A model generated the notes under the pieces. The model ran no database searches. It saw only the letters and a program-made list of their open reading frames with translations, and was not told where the DNA came from. Source: Aurelia coerulea (Eukaryota; Cnidaria; Scyphozoa; Semaeostomeae; Ulmaridae). Taken from it: 64,000 nucleotides of DNA. The stretch is from the NCBI GenBank assembly GCA_039566865.1, contig CM076957.1, positions 8,751,896 to 8,815,895 on the forward strand. The letters are read 5' to 3'. Position 1 is the stretch's first letter. Every line of letters starts with the position of its first letter. Of the stretch, positions 51,445-64,000 are shown in pieces. The translations under genes were made by a program, and so were the position numbers.

Positions 51445-51850
51445 TAAACATTTCAAAACAAAGTTTTTTGAAGCCTTTCCAATGTTTAGACATTCAGGGA
51501 CATTAGGAAGCATCTCAAACTTTGGGGGGGGGGCATGACACTTTAGGGCACTTTTCATGAAGCTAAAGGGGCAATTCCTGAAAATGAAAAGGAGAGCACT
51601 TTGTGTATTGCAAAATCTTGGGGGGGCACATGCCCCCAGCTCTTATGCCTCTGTATACATTACTCAAGCACCTTCTGAGTAATATGATACAAGAGAAAGT
51701 TAAAATAAAGTAAGACTACTGTCTGTCAAAGTTTTAAATCATCGAAATGTATAGTTTCTTATATCATAAGAAATTATTTATTAGTTACTGTATATCTGCC
51801 CAATACTGGAGTTTCTTAATTTTTACAATCCATGATGGTGAGTTTCTTAT
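51445..51850 (+). repeat. Direct repeat unit 2 inside M2, interrupted by a MITE
   Basis: It has the same order as unit 1, with a 159-base insertion after TTTAGACATT and further divergence in the second half. Confidence 0.85.
51495..51653. mobile_element. Short hAT-like MITE, 159 bp
   Basis: The left end CAGGGACATTAGGAAGC and the inverse of the right end, CAGAGGCATAAGAGCTG, match imperfectly. Flanks TAGACATT (51487) and TATACATT (51654) are 8 bases with one difference. The parallel repeat at 50936 has no insertion at this point. G-runs and C-runs inside could pair. Confidence 0.8.
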
Positions 51851-54189
51851 GGGCCCTTGTGAGGACTACGTAGGCAACACCTCATAGCTCATGAAAATTC
51901 TTATTTTAAAAATGATTAAAATCTGCACTTGAAGATATTTTGGCTTTCTCAGTGAGAACTCAGATACAAAAGGATAATGACAGGTCTGTCTCAGATGCCT
52001 GCCTAAGTTTGATATTTGATGTGAAATCAATGCCAAATGTAAAATCGCATTAAGCCAGGCCTTGATCAAAAGGTTCAAAGGGGGCTTCTTCTCTTACAAG
52101 GGGTGATGGCCCTTACTATACTGTACGACTGTCATCCCTAGTGTTAGAGTTTAATCTTTGAAACAACACCTACTGTAAAAATATCAAAAACCTGGTAATG
52201 TTTCAAGAGTTAGTATCATATTTTCTACCATACCAGATGTCCAAAAACAAAAAAATATGCAACAGCATTTAGAAATTTCCAATACAAGCTGTTTCAAACT
52301 CATAGTCAAATAATTATCTATTTAAATCTTTATATACAGTACTTAATGTTTGATATATTTTCCAGTACTCTTGATGACTTTAAATGCCTAATAAAAAATG
52401 ATCTTGCACTATCAGAACAAGTTAGTACATATGACATAGAAGAATACTTTACGTTTCCGTATCCGCATTTCCACATTTAAGCATGCTGGAAAGTTTTCTA
52501 TTTACAGTAAATCATAGCTGCCAGCATTAGAATGCATGAAAATATCTGCAGTTTCACAGGATTACTGACGAACACGAAAATGTATGCAAGGCTCTGTAAC
52601 AAAGAGATCTTTGATGTGTATGAGCTACCAGGTCTCAAAGTTCTTCATACATAATTGAGTCTCTAATCATGTAGAAAAAGTAATGAACTTACAAACACTT
52701 GAGATGCATCACTCTGCTTTGCTAGAAACCTTTGTGAAAGTGTCCGAACTGTTTAATGCAAAATCAACCTGTGTTTGTGTCTTTCTTAACAAATTTTCTC
52801 AAGATTGCCAAATCAGAGAGTTGTAGTTCAAAAAGTTGTAGTTCAAAGAGCACAGCACTCTACACACTTTATGTATGATCTGTAAACAAATATGTCTACA
52901 TTTCTTGGTACACTGAATTCCACTTGTGGTTTGAAAGCTTTGCTAATGCCTAACCTGAAAAAAATGTCCTGCCTGGTACCCAAGTAACAATGTGGTTTTT
53001 CAAACAATGCAAAATATAAAAATGTTGCTCAATTAAAAATTTTGCTGAAATAAAATATCAAAGGTTCTGTTTCCACCATTTATGAAGGAACCATTTATTG
53101 ACATAGTGAGCAATTCAAAGATGGCATCAAGAAATTTACTAGAATTCTTTGCAATCCACAACAAATCCACCAAAGAAATCAATTGCAATCTTTTCAGATG
53201 CAAAGGGTCATAGCAAGAGATTCCCTGATGTCACCCTTAGGCCTTAGCACAATCCTCTATGTTGTTGGAATTGCTCACTAACCCATTGAAATTCAGGGAT
53301 AGTGCCAGCAGGGGGCATAGGGAGCAGGCCCCTCACAATTTAATTGAGCCCCAGCACTTAAATTTTTGGAAATTTCTATACACTGTCAGCACTTTCATTA
53401 CTTGTACCTCCAGATTTCTTTGCTCATCTCAATGAACTTGAAAGGCATCGTTTCATAAAAATTTTCTCGCTTTGCTCACTGTTGGCACACTGATAATATT
53501 TGCCCCCCCCCCCTCTAGCATTTCTTCCCTGGTACCATCTCTGTTGATACTCACAAAAGCAGCTAGCAAAATTAAGACACAGCAGATTACAGCAGCCTTC
53601 TTTAGGAGATTCCGGTCTATATGTAGCATAATAAGTAGTAGTTGATATCAATAGTAGGTAGCAGTTTGTAACTTGCAGAGATAAGGCAATGTTTCGTTTG
53701 CTGATAAATCATTGTAAACACATTTCTAGTCATCTATCAACTCCTGAACCTCTGTGAAACTGATCAAAAGTGTTCTAAAATTGGTTGGCTTCCTCTTGGC
53801 ATGGTAGTTTGTAAGTTGCAGGTCATGGCATGTACAACTCATCCTTTGTCACACTCGTTTTATCCTCAATGCAAGGAAGGGCTTCCACCATTTTTGGGTG
53901 CTGTCATGGGCTGAGAGGGGGATAGACTGCCCTGCTCCTGCAGTGGTATTTTCAGTTGCAGAGTTTGGTGTAGAAATCTTGGCCTGACATCTAGAGGTCA
54001 CCATCCCTTCCCTCCTAAAAATTGATTAAAAAAGAACATTTACCACTTTGACACTCTTTGTCTTTTAAAAGTAGGCAATGTTTCCCATTTAGGAAACCAT
54101 CACCTTTCCTTTTGCAAAACAGTTTCCCACTTTAGGAAACAAAATGTAAAACTATATCAGCGCAGAAAACAGTACGGTAGACAATACAG

Positions 54190-54620
54190 TAAGTACCCTC
54201 AAATAAGAAACCCCTTTGTATAAGAAACAGGCCTCATTTTCTTCAAAAAGTGCTCCTTTAATAAGAAACAATTTTAGGTCTGAAATTTAACTATTTCTTA
54301 TCTTCAGATTTGTCATAATTTGTTCCTAAATGCCAAAAAATATTCCCATAAATGAATGTAATATAATGCAGCATTCTCAAAACAGGATGAGCATTTTCAA
54401 AATTGAAGATTCACACAACAAAATTGTAACATGGTAAAAATGTAAAATGTACCATTTATGTTCAATACACATAAATGTAAGGTCTGTCATATACCTTGAC
54501 TTGACTTGATTACCTATGTATCTATAAGAAACTTTGTCCCTGATCATGAGAAGGTCTCTTTGAATAAGAAACTTTCTGAGGCCTCAATTTAAAAAGTGGT
54601 TTCTTATTTGTGGGTCCCAC
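54190..54620. repeat. Cluster of AAGAAAC / GTTTCTT words
   Basis: At least six ATAAGAAAC words and one GTTTCTTAT word lie within 430 bases, spaced irregularly. Similar words mark 50110-51850 and 11460-12090. Confidence 0.6.
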
Positions 54621-55573
54621 TGTATAAAATTCTTCTTTAATATTTGGATTCAGCATGTGAAAATACACAAACTCACCACAAGAAATTTTGTTCTTGTTTT
54701 GTTGTCCAATTGGGAATGGGCAACAACTTTCAGTTGAATTTCAATGACTTTGGATAGTGTTGCCCGATTGGGCAAACATTTCCCATTTGGGAAGGAGTGC
54801 CTGCCAAGCTCAGCTGTTCACAAAGATTGATTTCTTTTATTTAGCAGCAGCAGTGAGCGATACGAGTTAAACTTCCCAAAACGCGCTCTTTATAACTTCT
54901 GACGGGTTTTACTAAGGATTAGTGTAGCAACAGACAAGTACGAGCGCTTGAAGAAAAGCGATTATGAACAAATAATGTCAACAAAGTCAACATTCATTGG
55001 GCCTAGGCCTACCTGAATAATGTTGTCTTGTCATGGGATTCAAACTCCAAGCATCCGAGCTGTGTGTCAACCTCTACCACTGTAAATGAACAAAAATCCT
55101 GCATGCTTCATTGCAATACCACGTACCGTAGTCTATGTTTTCCAGGACAGGATTCTAGCGTTGATAAGCATCGTACTTCGACTCCACAGCTTCGAGCATC
55201 TCCATGTTGGCTGGCCGTTTCGTCAGACGTCAATCATTGAATTGAATGAAGTCAAACGGAAATACCTACGCGACCCCCAGGATACATTTGTAAAGCATTA
55301 GGTTCAGGACATTAGACGGTGCATACATGCGGGAAATACGCTAAGAAGGAGCATTTTTATCCAATGAGAATTGTGGATTCTGTGAGGATTCCGTGGGGAT
55401 TCCGTAAGGATTGTGTCATGTGATTGATATCTAAGATATGATTGGGTCCGCGGGAAAAGCCGCGGTAATCCTGAAATTAGTCCCTATTTTTGATGCGTTT
55501 GGTCATAAGTCTCAGTATGAGCGATACCATCCAATTCAATATGAGCGATGCTGAGACTTATGTAATGAGTATA

Positions 55574-58500
55574 GTTTGTTTATGCAGTAAAGCTAAAATG
55601 AGACTAAAGAAAAAACTAATGTCTAAAGTAATGTTTCCAAAAATAACTGCTACAGCACTAATATAGTGCTCTAAAAGAAATTACTGGCAGAAACAATGTT
55701 TTAAAGGACGAAGAGTGCAATACTCTTTATAATATATATTGTAGCTACTAAAGTACGTTAATCCACACTTTTTGTTGTTATATTTTGTTTTCTTTGAGTA
55801 AATAAACATTTAATTAATCGATGTTTGTTTATGCAGTAAACTAAAATAAAACGAAAGAAAAAACTAATGTTTATAGTAATCTTTCAAAAATTGGTTGCTG
55901 CAGCACTAATATAGTGCTTTAAAAAAGTTACTGGTAGAACTAAAGTTTTAAAGGACGATGAGTGCAATATTCTTTATAACATATAATGTAGCTACTAAAG
56001 TACGCTAATCCACACTTTTTGTTGTTATATTTTGTTTTCTTTGAGAAAATAAACATTTAATTAATCGATGTTTGTTTATGCAGTAAAGCTAAAATGAGAC
56101 TAAAGAAAAAACTAATGTCTATAGTAATGTTTCCAAAAATAACTGCTACAGCACTAATAAAGTGCTCTAAAAGAAATTACTGGCAGAACTAAAGTTTTAA
56201 AGGACAAAGAGTGCAATACTCTTTATAATATATATTGTAGCTACTAAAGTACGTTAATCCACACTTTTTGTTGTTATATTTTGTTTTCTTTGAGTAAATT
56301 GAGAAATTACTGGCAGAACTAAAGTTTTCAAGAACGAAGAGTGCAATATTCTTTATAATATATATTTTAGCTACTAAAGTAAGTTAATCCACACTTTTTT
56401 TGTTTATGTTTTGTTTTCTTTGAGAAAATGAACATTTAATTAATCGATGTTTGTTTATGCAGTAAAGCTAAAATGAGACTAAAGAAAAAACTAATGTCTA
56501 TAGTAATGTTTCCAAAAATAACTGCTACAGCACTAATAAAGTGCTCTAAAAGAAATTACTGGCAGAACTAAAGTTTTAAAGGACAAAGAGTGCAATACTC
56601 TTTATAATATATATTGTAGCTACTAAAGTACGTTAATCCACACTTTTTGTTGTTATATTTTGTTTTCTTTGAGTAAATAAGCACTTAATTAATCGATGTT
56701 TGTTTATGCAATAAAGCTAAAATGAGACTAAAGAAAAAACTAATGTCTATAGTAATGTTTCCAAGAATGGCTGCTACAGCACTAATTTAGTGCTATAAAA
56801 GAAATTACTGGCAGAACCAAAGTTTTAAAGAACGAAGAGTGCAATACTCCTCATAATATATATTATAGCTATTAAAGTACGTTAATCTACACTTTTTGTT
56901 GTTATATTTTGTTTTCTTTGAGAAAATAAACATTTAATTAATCGATGTTTGTTTATGCAGTAAAGCTAAAATGAAACGAAAGAAAAAACTAATGTTTATA
57001 GTAATCTTTCAAAAATTGGTTGCTGCAGCACTAATATAGTGCTATAAAAAAGTTACTGGTAGAACTAAAGTTTTAAAGGACGATGAGTGCAATATTCTCT
57101 ATAATATATAATGTATCTACTAAAGTACGCTAATCCACACTTTTTGTTGTTATATTTTGTTTTCTTTGAGAATATAAACATTTAATTAATCGATGTTTGT
57201 TTATGCAGTTAAGCTAAAATGAGACTAAAGAAAAAACTAATGTCTATAGTAATGTTTCCAAAAATAACTGCTACAGCACTAATATAGTGCTCTAAAAGAA
57301 ATTACTGGCAGAAATAAAGTTTTAAAGGACGAAGAGTGCAATACTCTTTATAATATATATTGTAGCTACTAAAGTACGTTAATCCACACTTTTTGTTGGT
57401 ATATTTTGTTTTCTTTGAGAAAATAAACATTTAATTAATCGATGTTTGTTTATGCAGTAAAGCTAAAATGAGACTAAAGAGAAAACTAATGTCTATAGTA
57501 ATGTTTCCAAGAATGGCTGCTACAGCACTAATAGAGTGCTATAAAAGAAATTACTGGCAGAACCAAAGTTTTAAAGGACAAAGAGTGCAATATCCTTTAT
57601 AATATATATTTTAGCTACTAAAGTAGGTTAATCCACACTTTTTGTGTTTTCATTTTGTTTTCTTTGAGAAAATGAATATTTAATTAATCGATGTTTGTTT
57701 ATGCAGTAAAGCTAAAGTGGGACTAAAGAAAAAACTAATGTCTATAGAAATGTTTCCAAGAATGGCTGCTACAGCACTAATATAGTCCTATAAAAGGAAT
57801 TACTGGCAGAACCAAAGTTTTAAAGAACGAAGAGTGCAATACTCCTAATAATATATATTATAGCTATTAAAGTACCTTAATCTACACTTTTTGTTGTTAT
57901 ATTTTGTTTTCTTTGAGAAAATAAACATTTAATTAATCGATGTTTGTTTATAAAGTAAAGCTAAAATAAAACGAAAGAAGTAACTAATGTATATGGTACT
58001 GTTTCAAAAAATCGTTGCTGCAGCACTAATAAAGTGCTATAAGGAAGTTACTGGCAGAACTAAAGTTTTATAGGACCATGAGTGCAATATTCTTTAAAAT
58101 ATATATTTTGGCTACTAAAGTAAGTTAATCCACACTTTTTGTGTTTTTATTTTGTTTTATTTGAGAAAATGAACATTTAATTAATCAATGTTTGTTTATG
58201 CAGTAAAGCTAAAATGAGACTAAAGATAAAACTAATGTCTATAGTAATGTTTCCAAGAATAGATGCTACATCACTAATATAGTGCTATAAAAGAAATTAC
58301 GGGCAAAACAAAAGTTTTAAAGGACCATGAGTGCAATATTCTTTATAATTTATATTTTGGCTACTAAAGTAAGTTAATCCACACTTTTTTTGTTTTTAGT
58401 TTGTTTTATTTGAGAAAATGAAAATTTAATTAATCAATGTTTGTTTATGCAGTAAAGCTAAAATGAGACTAAAGAAAAAACTAATATCTATAGTAATGTT

Positions 58501-61500
58501 TCCAAGAATGGCTGCTACAGCACTAATATAGTCCTATAAAAGGAATTACTGGCAGAACCAAAGTTTTAAAGAACGAAGAGTGCAATACTCCTAATAATAT
58601 ATATTATAGCTATTAAAGTACCTTAATCTACACTTTTTGTTGTTATATTTTGTTTTCTTTGAGAAAATAAACATTTAATTAATCGATGTGTGTTTATGCA
58701 GTAAAGCTAAAATGAAACGAAAGAAAAAACTAATGTTTATAGTAATCTATCAAAAATTGGTTGCTGCAGCACTAATATAGTGCTATAAAAAAGTTACTGG
58801 TAGAACTAGAGTTTTAAAGGGCCATGGGTGCAATATTCTTTATAATATATAATGTAGCTACTAAAGTACGTTAATCCACACTTTTTGTTGTTATATTTTG
58901 TTTTCTTTGAGAAAATAAACACTTAATTAATCGATGTTTGTTTATGCAGTAATGCTAAAATGAGACTAAAGAAAAAACTAATGTCTATAGTAATGTTTCC
59001 AGGAATGGCTGCTACAGCACCAATATAAAAGAAATTACTGGCAGAACTAAAGTTTTAAAGGACCATGAGTGCAATATTCTTTATAATATATATTTTAGCT
59101 ACTAAAGTAAGTTAATCCACACTTTTTGTTGTTTACATTTTGTTTTCTTTGAGAAAATGAAAATTTAAATGATCAATGTTTGTTTATGCAGTAAAGCTAA
59201 AATGAGACTAAAGAAAAAACTAATGTCTAAAGTAATGTTTCCAAAAATAACTGCTACAGCACTAATATAGTGCTCTAAAAGAAATTACTGGCAGAAACAA
59301 TGTTTTAAAGGACGAAGAGTGCAATACTCTTTATAATATATATTGTAGCTACTAAAGTACGTTAATCCACACTTTTTGTTGTTATATTTTGTTTTCTTTG
59401 AGTAAATAAACATTTAATTAATCGATGTTTGTTTATGCAGTAAACTAAAATAAAACGAAAGAAAAAACTAATGTTTATAGTAATCTTTCAAAAATTGGTT
59501 GCTGCAGCACTAATATAGTGCTTTAAAAAAGTTACTGGTAGAACTAAAGTTTTAAAGGACGATGAGTGCAATATTCTTTATAACATATAATGTAGCTACT
59601 AAAGTACGCTAATCCACACTTTTTGTTGTTATATTTTGTTTTCTTTGAGAAAATAAACATTTAATTAATCGATGTTTGTTTATGCAGTAAAGCTAAAATG
59701 AGACTAAAGAAAAAACTAATGTCTATAGTAATGTTTCCAAGAATGGCTGCTACAGCACTACTATAGTGCTATAAAAGAAATTGCTGGCAGAACCAAAGTT
59801 TTAAAGGACGAAGAGTGCAATACTCTTTATAATATATATTGTAACTACTAAAGTACGTTAATCCACACTTTTTGTTCTTATATTTTGTTTTCTTTGAGAA
59901 AATAAACATTTAATTAATCGATGTTTGTTTATGCAGTGAAGTTAAAATGAAACGAAAGAAATAACTAATGTATACAGTAATGTTTCAAAAAATCGTTGCT
60001 GCAGCACTATTAAAGTGCTATAAAGAAGTTACTGGCAGAACTAAAGTTTTAAAGGACCATGAGTGCAATATTCTTTATAATATATATTTTGGCTACTAAA
60101 GTAGGTTAATCCACACTTTTGTGTTTTTATTTTGTTTTCTTTGAGAAAATAAACATTTAATTAATCGATGTTTGTTTATGCAGTAAAGCTAAAATGAGAC
60201 TGAAGAAAAAATTAATGTCTATAGTAATGTTTCCAAAAAAAACTGCTTCAACACTAATATAGTGCTCTAAAAGAAATTACTGGCAGAACTAAAGTTTTAA
60301 AGGACCATGAGTGCAATATTCTTTATAATATATAATCTAACTACTAAAGTACGTTAATCCACACTTTTTGTTGTTATATTTTGTTTTCATTGAGAAAATA
60401 AACATTTAATTAATCGATGTTTGTTTATGCAGTAAAGCTAAAATGAGACTAAAGAAAAAACTAATGTCTATAGTAATGTTTCAAAAAATCGTTGCTGCAG
60501 CACTAATAAAGTGCTATAAAGAAGTTACTGGCAGAACTAAAGTTTTAAAGGACCATGAGTGCAATATTCTTTATAATATATATTTTAGCTACTAAAGTAA
60601 GTTAATCCACACTTTTTGTGCTTATATTTTGTTTTCTTTGAGAAAATAAACATTTAATTAATCGATGTTTGTTTATGCAGTGAAGTTAAAATGAAACGAA
60701 AGAAATAACTAATGTATACAGTAATGTTTCAAAAAATCGTTGCTGCAGCACTATTAAAGTGCTATAAAGAAGTTACTGGCAGAACTAAAGTTTTAAAGGA
60801 CCATGAGTGCAATATTCTTTATAATATATATTTTGGCTACTAAAGTAGGTTAATCCACACTTTTTGTGTTTTTATTTTGTTTTCTTTGAGAAAATGAACA
60901 TTTAATTAATCGATGTTTGTTTATGCAGTAAAGCTAAAACGAGACTAAAGAAAAAACTAATGTCTATAGTAATGTATCCAAAAAAACTGCTACAGCACTA
61001 ATATAGTGCTCTAAAAGAAATTACTGGCAGAATAAAAGTTTTAAAGGACGAAGAGGGCAATACTCTTTATAATATATATTGTAGCTACTAAAGTACGTTA
61101 ATCCACACTTTTTGTTGTTATATTTTGTTTTCTTTGAGAAAATAAACATTTAATTAATCGATGTTTGTTTATGCAGTGAAGTTAAAATGAAACGAAAGAA
61201 ATAACTAATGTATACAGTAATGTTTCAAAAAATCGTTGCTGCAGCACTATTAAAGTGCTATAAAGAAGTTACTGGCAGAACTAAAGTTTTAAAGGACCAT
61301 GAGTGCAATATTCTTTATAATATATATTTTGGCTACTAAAGTACGTTAATCCACACTTTTTGTTGTTATATTTTGTTTTCTTTGAGAAAATAAACATTTA
61401 ATTAATCGATGTTTGTTTATGCAGTAAAGCTAAAATGAGACTAAAGAAAAAACTAATGTCTATAGTAATGTTTCCAAGAATGGCTGCTACAGCACTAATA

Positions 61501-64000
61501 TAGTGCTATAAAAGAAATTACTGGCAGAACCAAAGTTTTAAAGGACGAAGAGTGCAATACTCTTTATAATATATATTGTAGCTACTAAAGTACGTTAATC
61601 CACACTTTTTGTGTTTGTATTTTATTTTCTTTGAGAAAATGAACATTTAATTAATCCATGTTTGTTTATGCAGTAAAGCTAAAATGAGACTAAAGAAAAG
61701 ACTAATGTCTATAGTAATGTTTCCAAGAAAAGCTGCTACAGCACTAATATAGTGCTATAAAAGAAATTACTGGCAGAACTAAAGTTTTAAAGGACCATGA
61801 GTGCAATATTCTTTATAATATATATTTTGGCTACTTATGTAAGTTAATCCACACTTTTTATGTTTGTATTTTGTTTTCTTTGAGAAAATGAACTTTTAAT
61901 TAATCGATGTTTGTTGATGCAGTAAAACTAAAATGAGACTAAAGAAAAAACTAATGTCTATAGTAATGTTTCCAAGAAAAGCTGCTACAGCACTAATATA
62001 GTGCTATAAAAGAAATTACTGGCAGAACTAAAGTTTTAAAGGACGAAGAGTGCAATATTCTTTATAATATACATTTTAGCTACTAAAGTAAGTTAATCCA
62101 CACTTTTTGTTGTTATATTTTGTTTTCTTTGAGAAAATAAACATTTAATTAATCGATGTTTGTTTATGCTGTAAAGCCAAAATGAGACTAAAGAGAAAAC
62201 TAATGTCTATAGTAATGTTTCCAAGAATGGCTGCTACAGCATTAATATAGTGCTATAAAAGAAATTACTGTAAAACCAAAGTTTTAAAGAACGAAGAGTG
62301 CAATACTCTTTATAATATATATTGTAGCTACTAAAGTACGTTAATCTACACTTTTTGTTGTTATATTTGTTTTCTTTGAGAAAATGAACATTTAATTAAT
62401 CCATGTTTGTTTATGCAGTAAAGCCAAAATGAGACTAAAGAAAAATTGCTGCAGGACTAATGTCTATAGTAATGTTTCCAAGAATGGCTGCTACAGCATT
62501 AATATAGTGCTATAAAAGAAATTACTGGCAGAACTAAAGTTTTAAAGGACCATGAGTGCAATATTCTTTATAATATATATTTTGGCTACTTATGTAAGTT
62601 AATCCACACTTTTTGTGTTTGTATTTTGTTTTCTTTGAGAAAATGAACATTTAATTAATCGATGTTTGTTTATGCAGTAAAGCTAAAATGAGACTAAAGA
62701 AAAAACTAATGTCTATAGTAATGTTTCCAAGAAAAGCTGCTACAGCACTAATATAGTGCTATAAAAGAAATTACTGGCAGAACTAAAGTTTTAAAGGACG
62801 AAGAGTGCAATATTCTTTATAATATATATTTTAGCTACTAAAGTAAGTTAATCCACACTTTTTGTTGTTATATTTTGTTTTCTTTGAGAAAATAAACATT
62901 TAATTAATCGATGTTTGTTTATGCTGTAAAGCCAAAATGAGACTAAAGAAAAAACTAATGTCTATAGTAATGTTTCCAAGAATGGCTGCTACAGCATTAA
63001 TATAGTGCTATAAAAGAAATTACTGTAAAACCAAAGTTTTAAAGAACGAAGAGTGCAATACTCTTTATAATATATATTGTAGCTACTAAAGTACGTTAAT
63101 CTACACTTTTTGTTGTTATATTTGTTTTCTTTGAGAAAATGAACATTTAATTAATCCATGTTTGTTTATGCAGTAAAGCTAAAATGAAACGAAAGAAATA
63201 ACTAATGTATATAGTAATGTTTCTAAAAATAATTGCTGCAGGACTAATAAAGTGCTATAAAGAAGTTACTGGCAGAACTAAAGTTTTAAAGGACCATGAG
63301 TGCAATATTCTTTATAATATATATTTTGGCTACTTATGTAAGTTAATCCACACTTTTTGTGTTTGTATTTTGTTTTCTTTGAGAAAATCAACATTTAATT
63401 AATCCATGTTTGTTTATGCAGTAAAGCTAAAATGAGACTAAAGAAAAAACTAATGTCTATAGTAATGTTTCCAAGAAAAGCTGCTACAGCACTAATATAG
63501 TGCTATAAAAGAAATTACTGGCAGAACTAAAGTTTTAAAGGACCATGAGTGCAATATTCTTTATAATATATATTTTGGCTACTTATGTAAGTTAATCCAC
63601 AATTTTTATGTTTGTATTATGTTTTCTTTGAGAAAATGAACATTTAATTGATCGATGTTTGTTGATGCCTTAAAGCTAAAATGATACTAAAGAAAAGACT
63701 AATGTCTATAGTAATGTTTCCAAGAAAAGCTGCTACAGCACTAATATAGTGCTATAAAAGAAATTACTGGCAGAACTAAAGTTTTAAAGGACCATGAGTG
63801 CAATATTCTTTATACTATATATTTTGGCTACTTATGTAAGTTAATCCACACTTTTTGTGTTTGTATTTTGTTTTTTTTGAGAAAATGAACTTTTAATTAA
63901 TCGATGTTTGTTGATGCAGTAAAGCTAAAATGAGACTAAAGAAAAAACTAATGTCTATAGTAATGTTTCCAAGAATTGCAACTACAGCACTAATATAGTG
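55574..64000 (+). repeat. AT-rich satellite, second block, about 34 units to the window end
   Basis: This is the same 248-bp unit as 46420-49421, continuing past the window edge. One unit near 56300 is deleted. The block 57941-59735 repeats 48176-49421 plus 55574-56130 almost base for base, including rare variants (AGATGCTACATCAC, GCACCAATATAAAAG). Confidence 0.97.

Larger units (their letters stand above)
49422..55573. mobile_element. 6152-bp insertion with 9-bp TSD, MULE-like ends, no transposase (copy M2)
   Basis: The flanks GTTTGTTTA at 49413-49421 and 55574-55582 are an exact 9-bp duplication of satellite sequence. The left end TAGACTTACGACGTGATTCC resembles M1 (TAGACTTATGACGATGAGTC). 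The right end, read inversely, begins TATACTCATTACATAAGTCT, a weak match. Near the right end CATAAGTCTCAG (55504) and CTGAGACTTATG (55551) form a perfect 12-bp inverted pair. The interior is AT-rich with direct repeats and a hAT MITE, and has no frame with a domain. A captured or degenerate large element is likely. Confidence 0.88.

Noticed and set aside
53297..53537. Possible hAT element between CAGGGATAGTGCC and TTCTTCCCTG
   Set aside because: The ends match only over CAGGGA and the flanking 8-mers TTGAAATT and GTACCATC differ.
63205..63402. 65-codon frame in the satellite
   Set aside because: Other units break it, and it follows the AT-rich repeat.
46420..64000. Centromere assignment for the satellite
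   Set aside because: Sequence alone cannot show it; unit length and hairpins are only suggestive.

Overview
The window reads as a piece of a repeat-rich invertebrate nuclear genome. I see no host protein gene with confidence. Low GC, spliced retroelement ORFs, many APE-type LINE fragments related to those of marine invertebrates, a 2A-like peptide in one LINE, and hAT, piggyBac and Ngaro-type elements together suggest a marine metazoan, most likely a cnidarian such as a coral. That assignment is an inference from element content, not from a marker gene.

Layout. 1-4030: an inverted-repeat-bounded segment, a dispersed repeat, and a decayed LINE. 4550-10450: a chain of non-autonomous hAT elements with readable 8-bp target-site duplications (TSDs), including one nest three deep (hAT in hAT, with a LINE in the inner one). 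10450-15450: LINE tails, direct repeats, and a GATAA/TTATC dyad cluster inside an inverted-repeat segment. 15450-19650: a 4.2-kb block bracketed by inverted minisatellite-like repeats, holding a reverse-strand LINE that is itself cut by a hAT element. 19676-22535: a LINE 5' region with a 2A-like peptide, split by a 9-bp-TSD transposon that carries two further nested elements, and by a second truncated LINE. 22565-23640: a 32-bp minisatellite.

24350-36282 is the most notable region. A Ngaro-type tyrosine-recombinase retrotransposon on the minus strand occupies 25548-36282. It has textbook split direct repeats (A1 ... B1-A2-B2; the two 182-bp A copies look identical) and apparently intact gag-like, RT-RNase H and tyrosine recombinase reading frames. 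Each of the three frames is preceded by a plausible splice acceptor in phase 0, and one upstream 58-codon exon ends in a phase-0 GTAAGT donor. One alternatively spliced leader could therefore feed all three proteins. The 2.9-kb intron of the gag-like gene holds about 28 copies of a 64-bp minisatellite. A separate gag-like remnant lies just beyond the 3' end.

36590-39050: a roughly 400-bp tandem repeat broken by a piggyBac-like MITE with TTAA duplications and a matching empty site. 39050-44000: two adjacent LINEs, the first with an uninterrupted 898-codon frame. 46305-46377: a tRNA-like gene with an abnormal anticodon loop. 46420-64000: an AT-rich satellite of about 248 bp with two conserved hairpins per unit, broken at 49422-55573 by a 6152-bp insertion flanked by a 9-bp duplication. 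A duplicated satellite block keeps the empty site, and the coordinate arithmetic agrees exactly.
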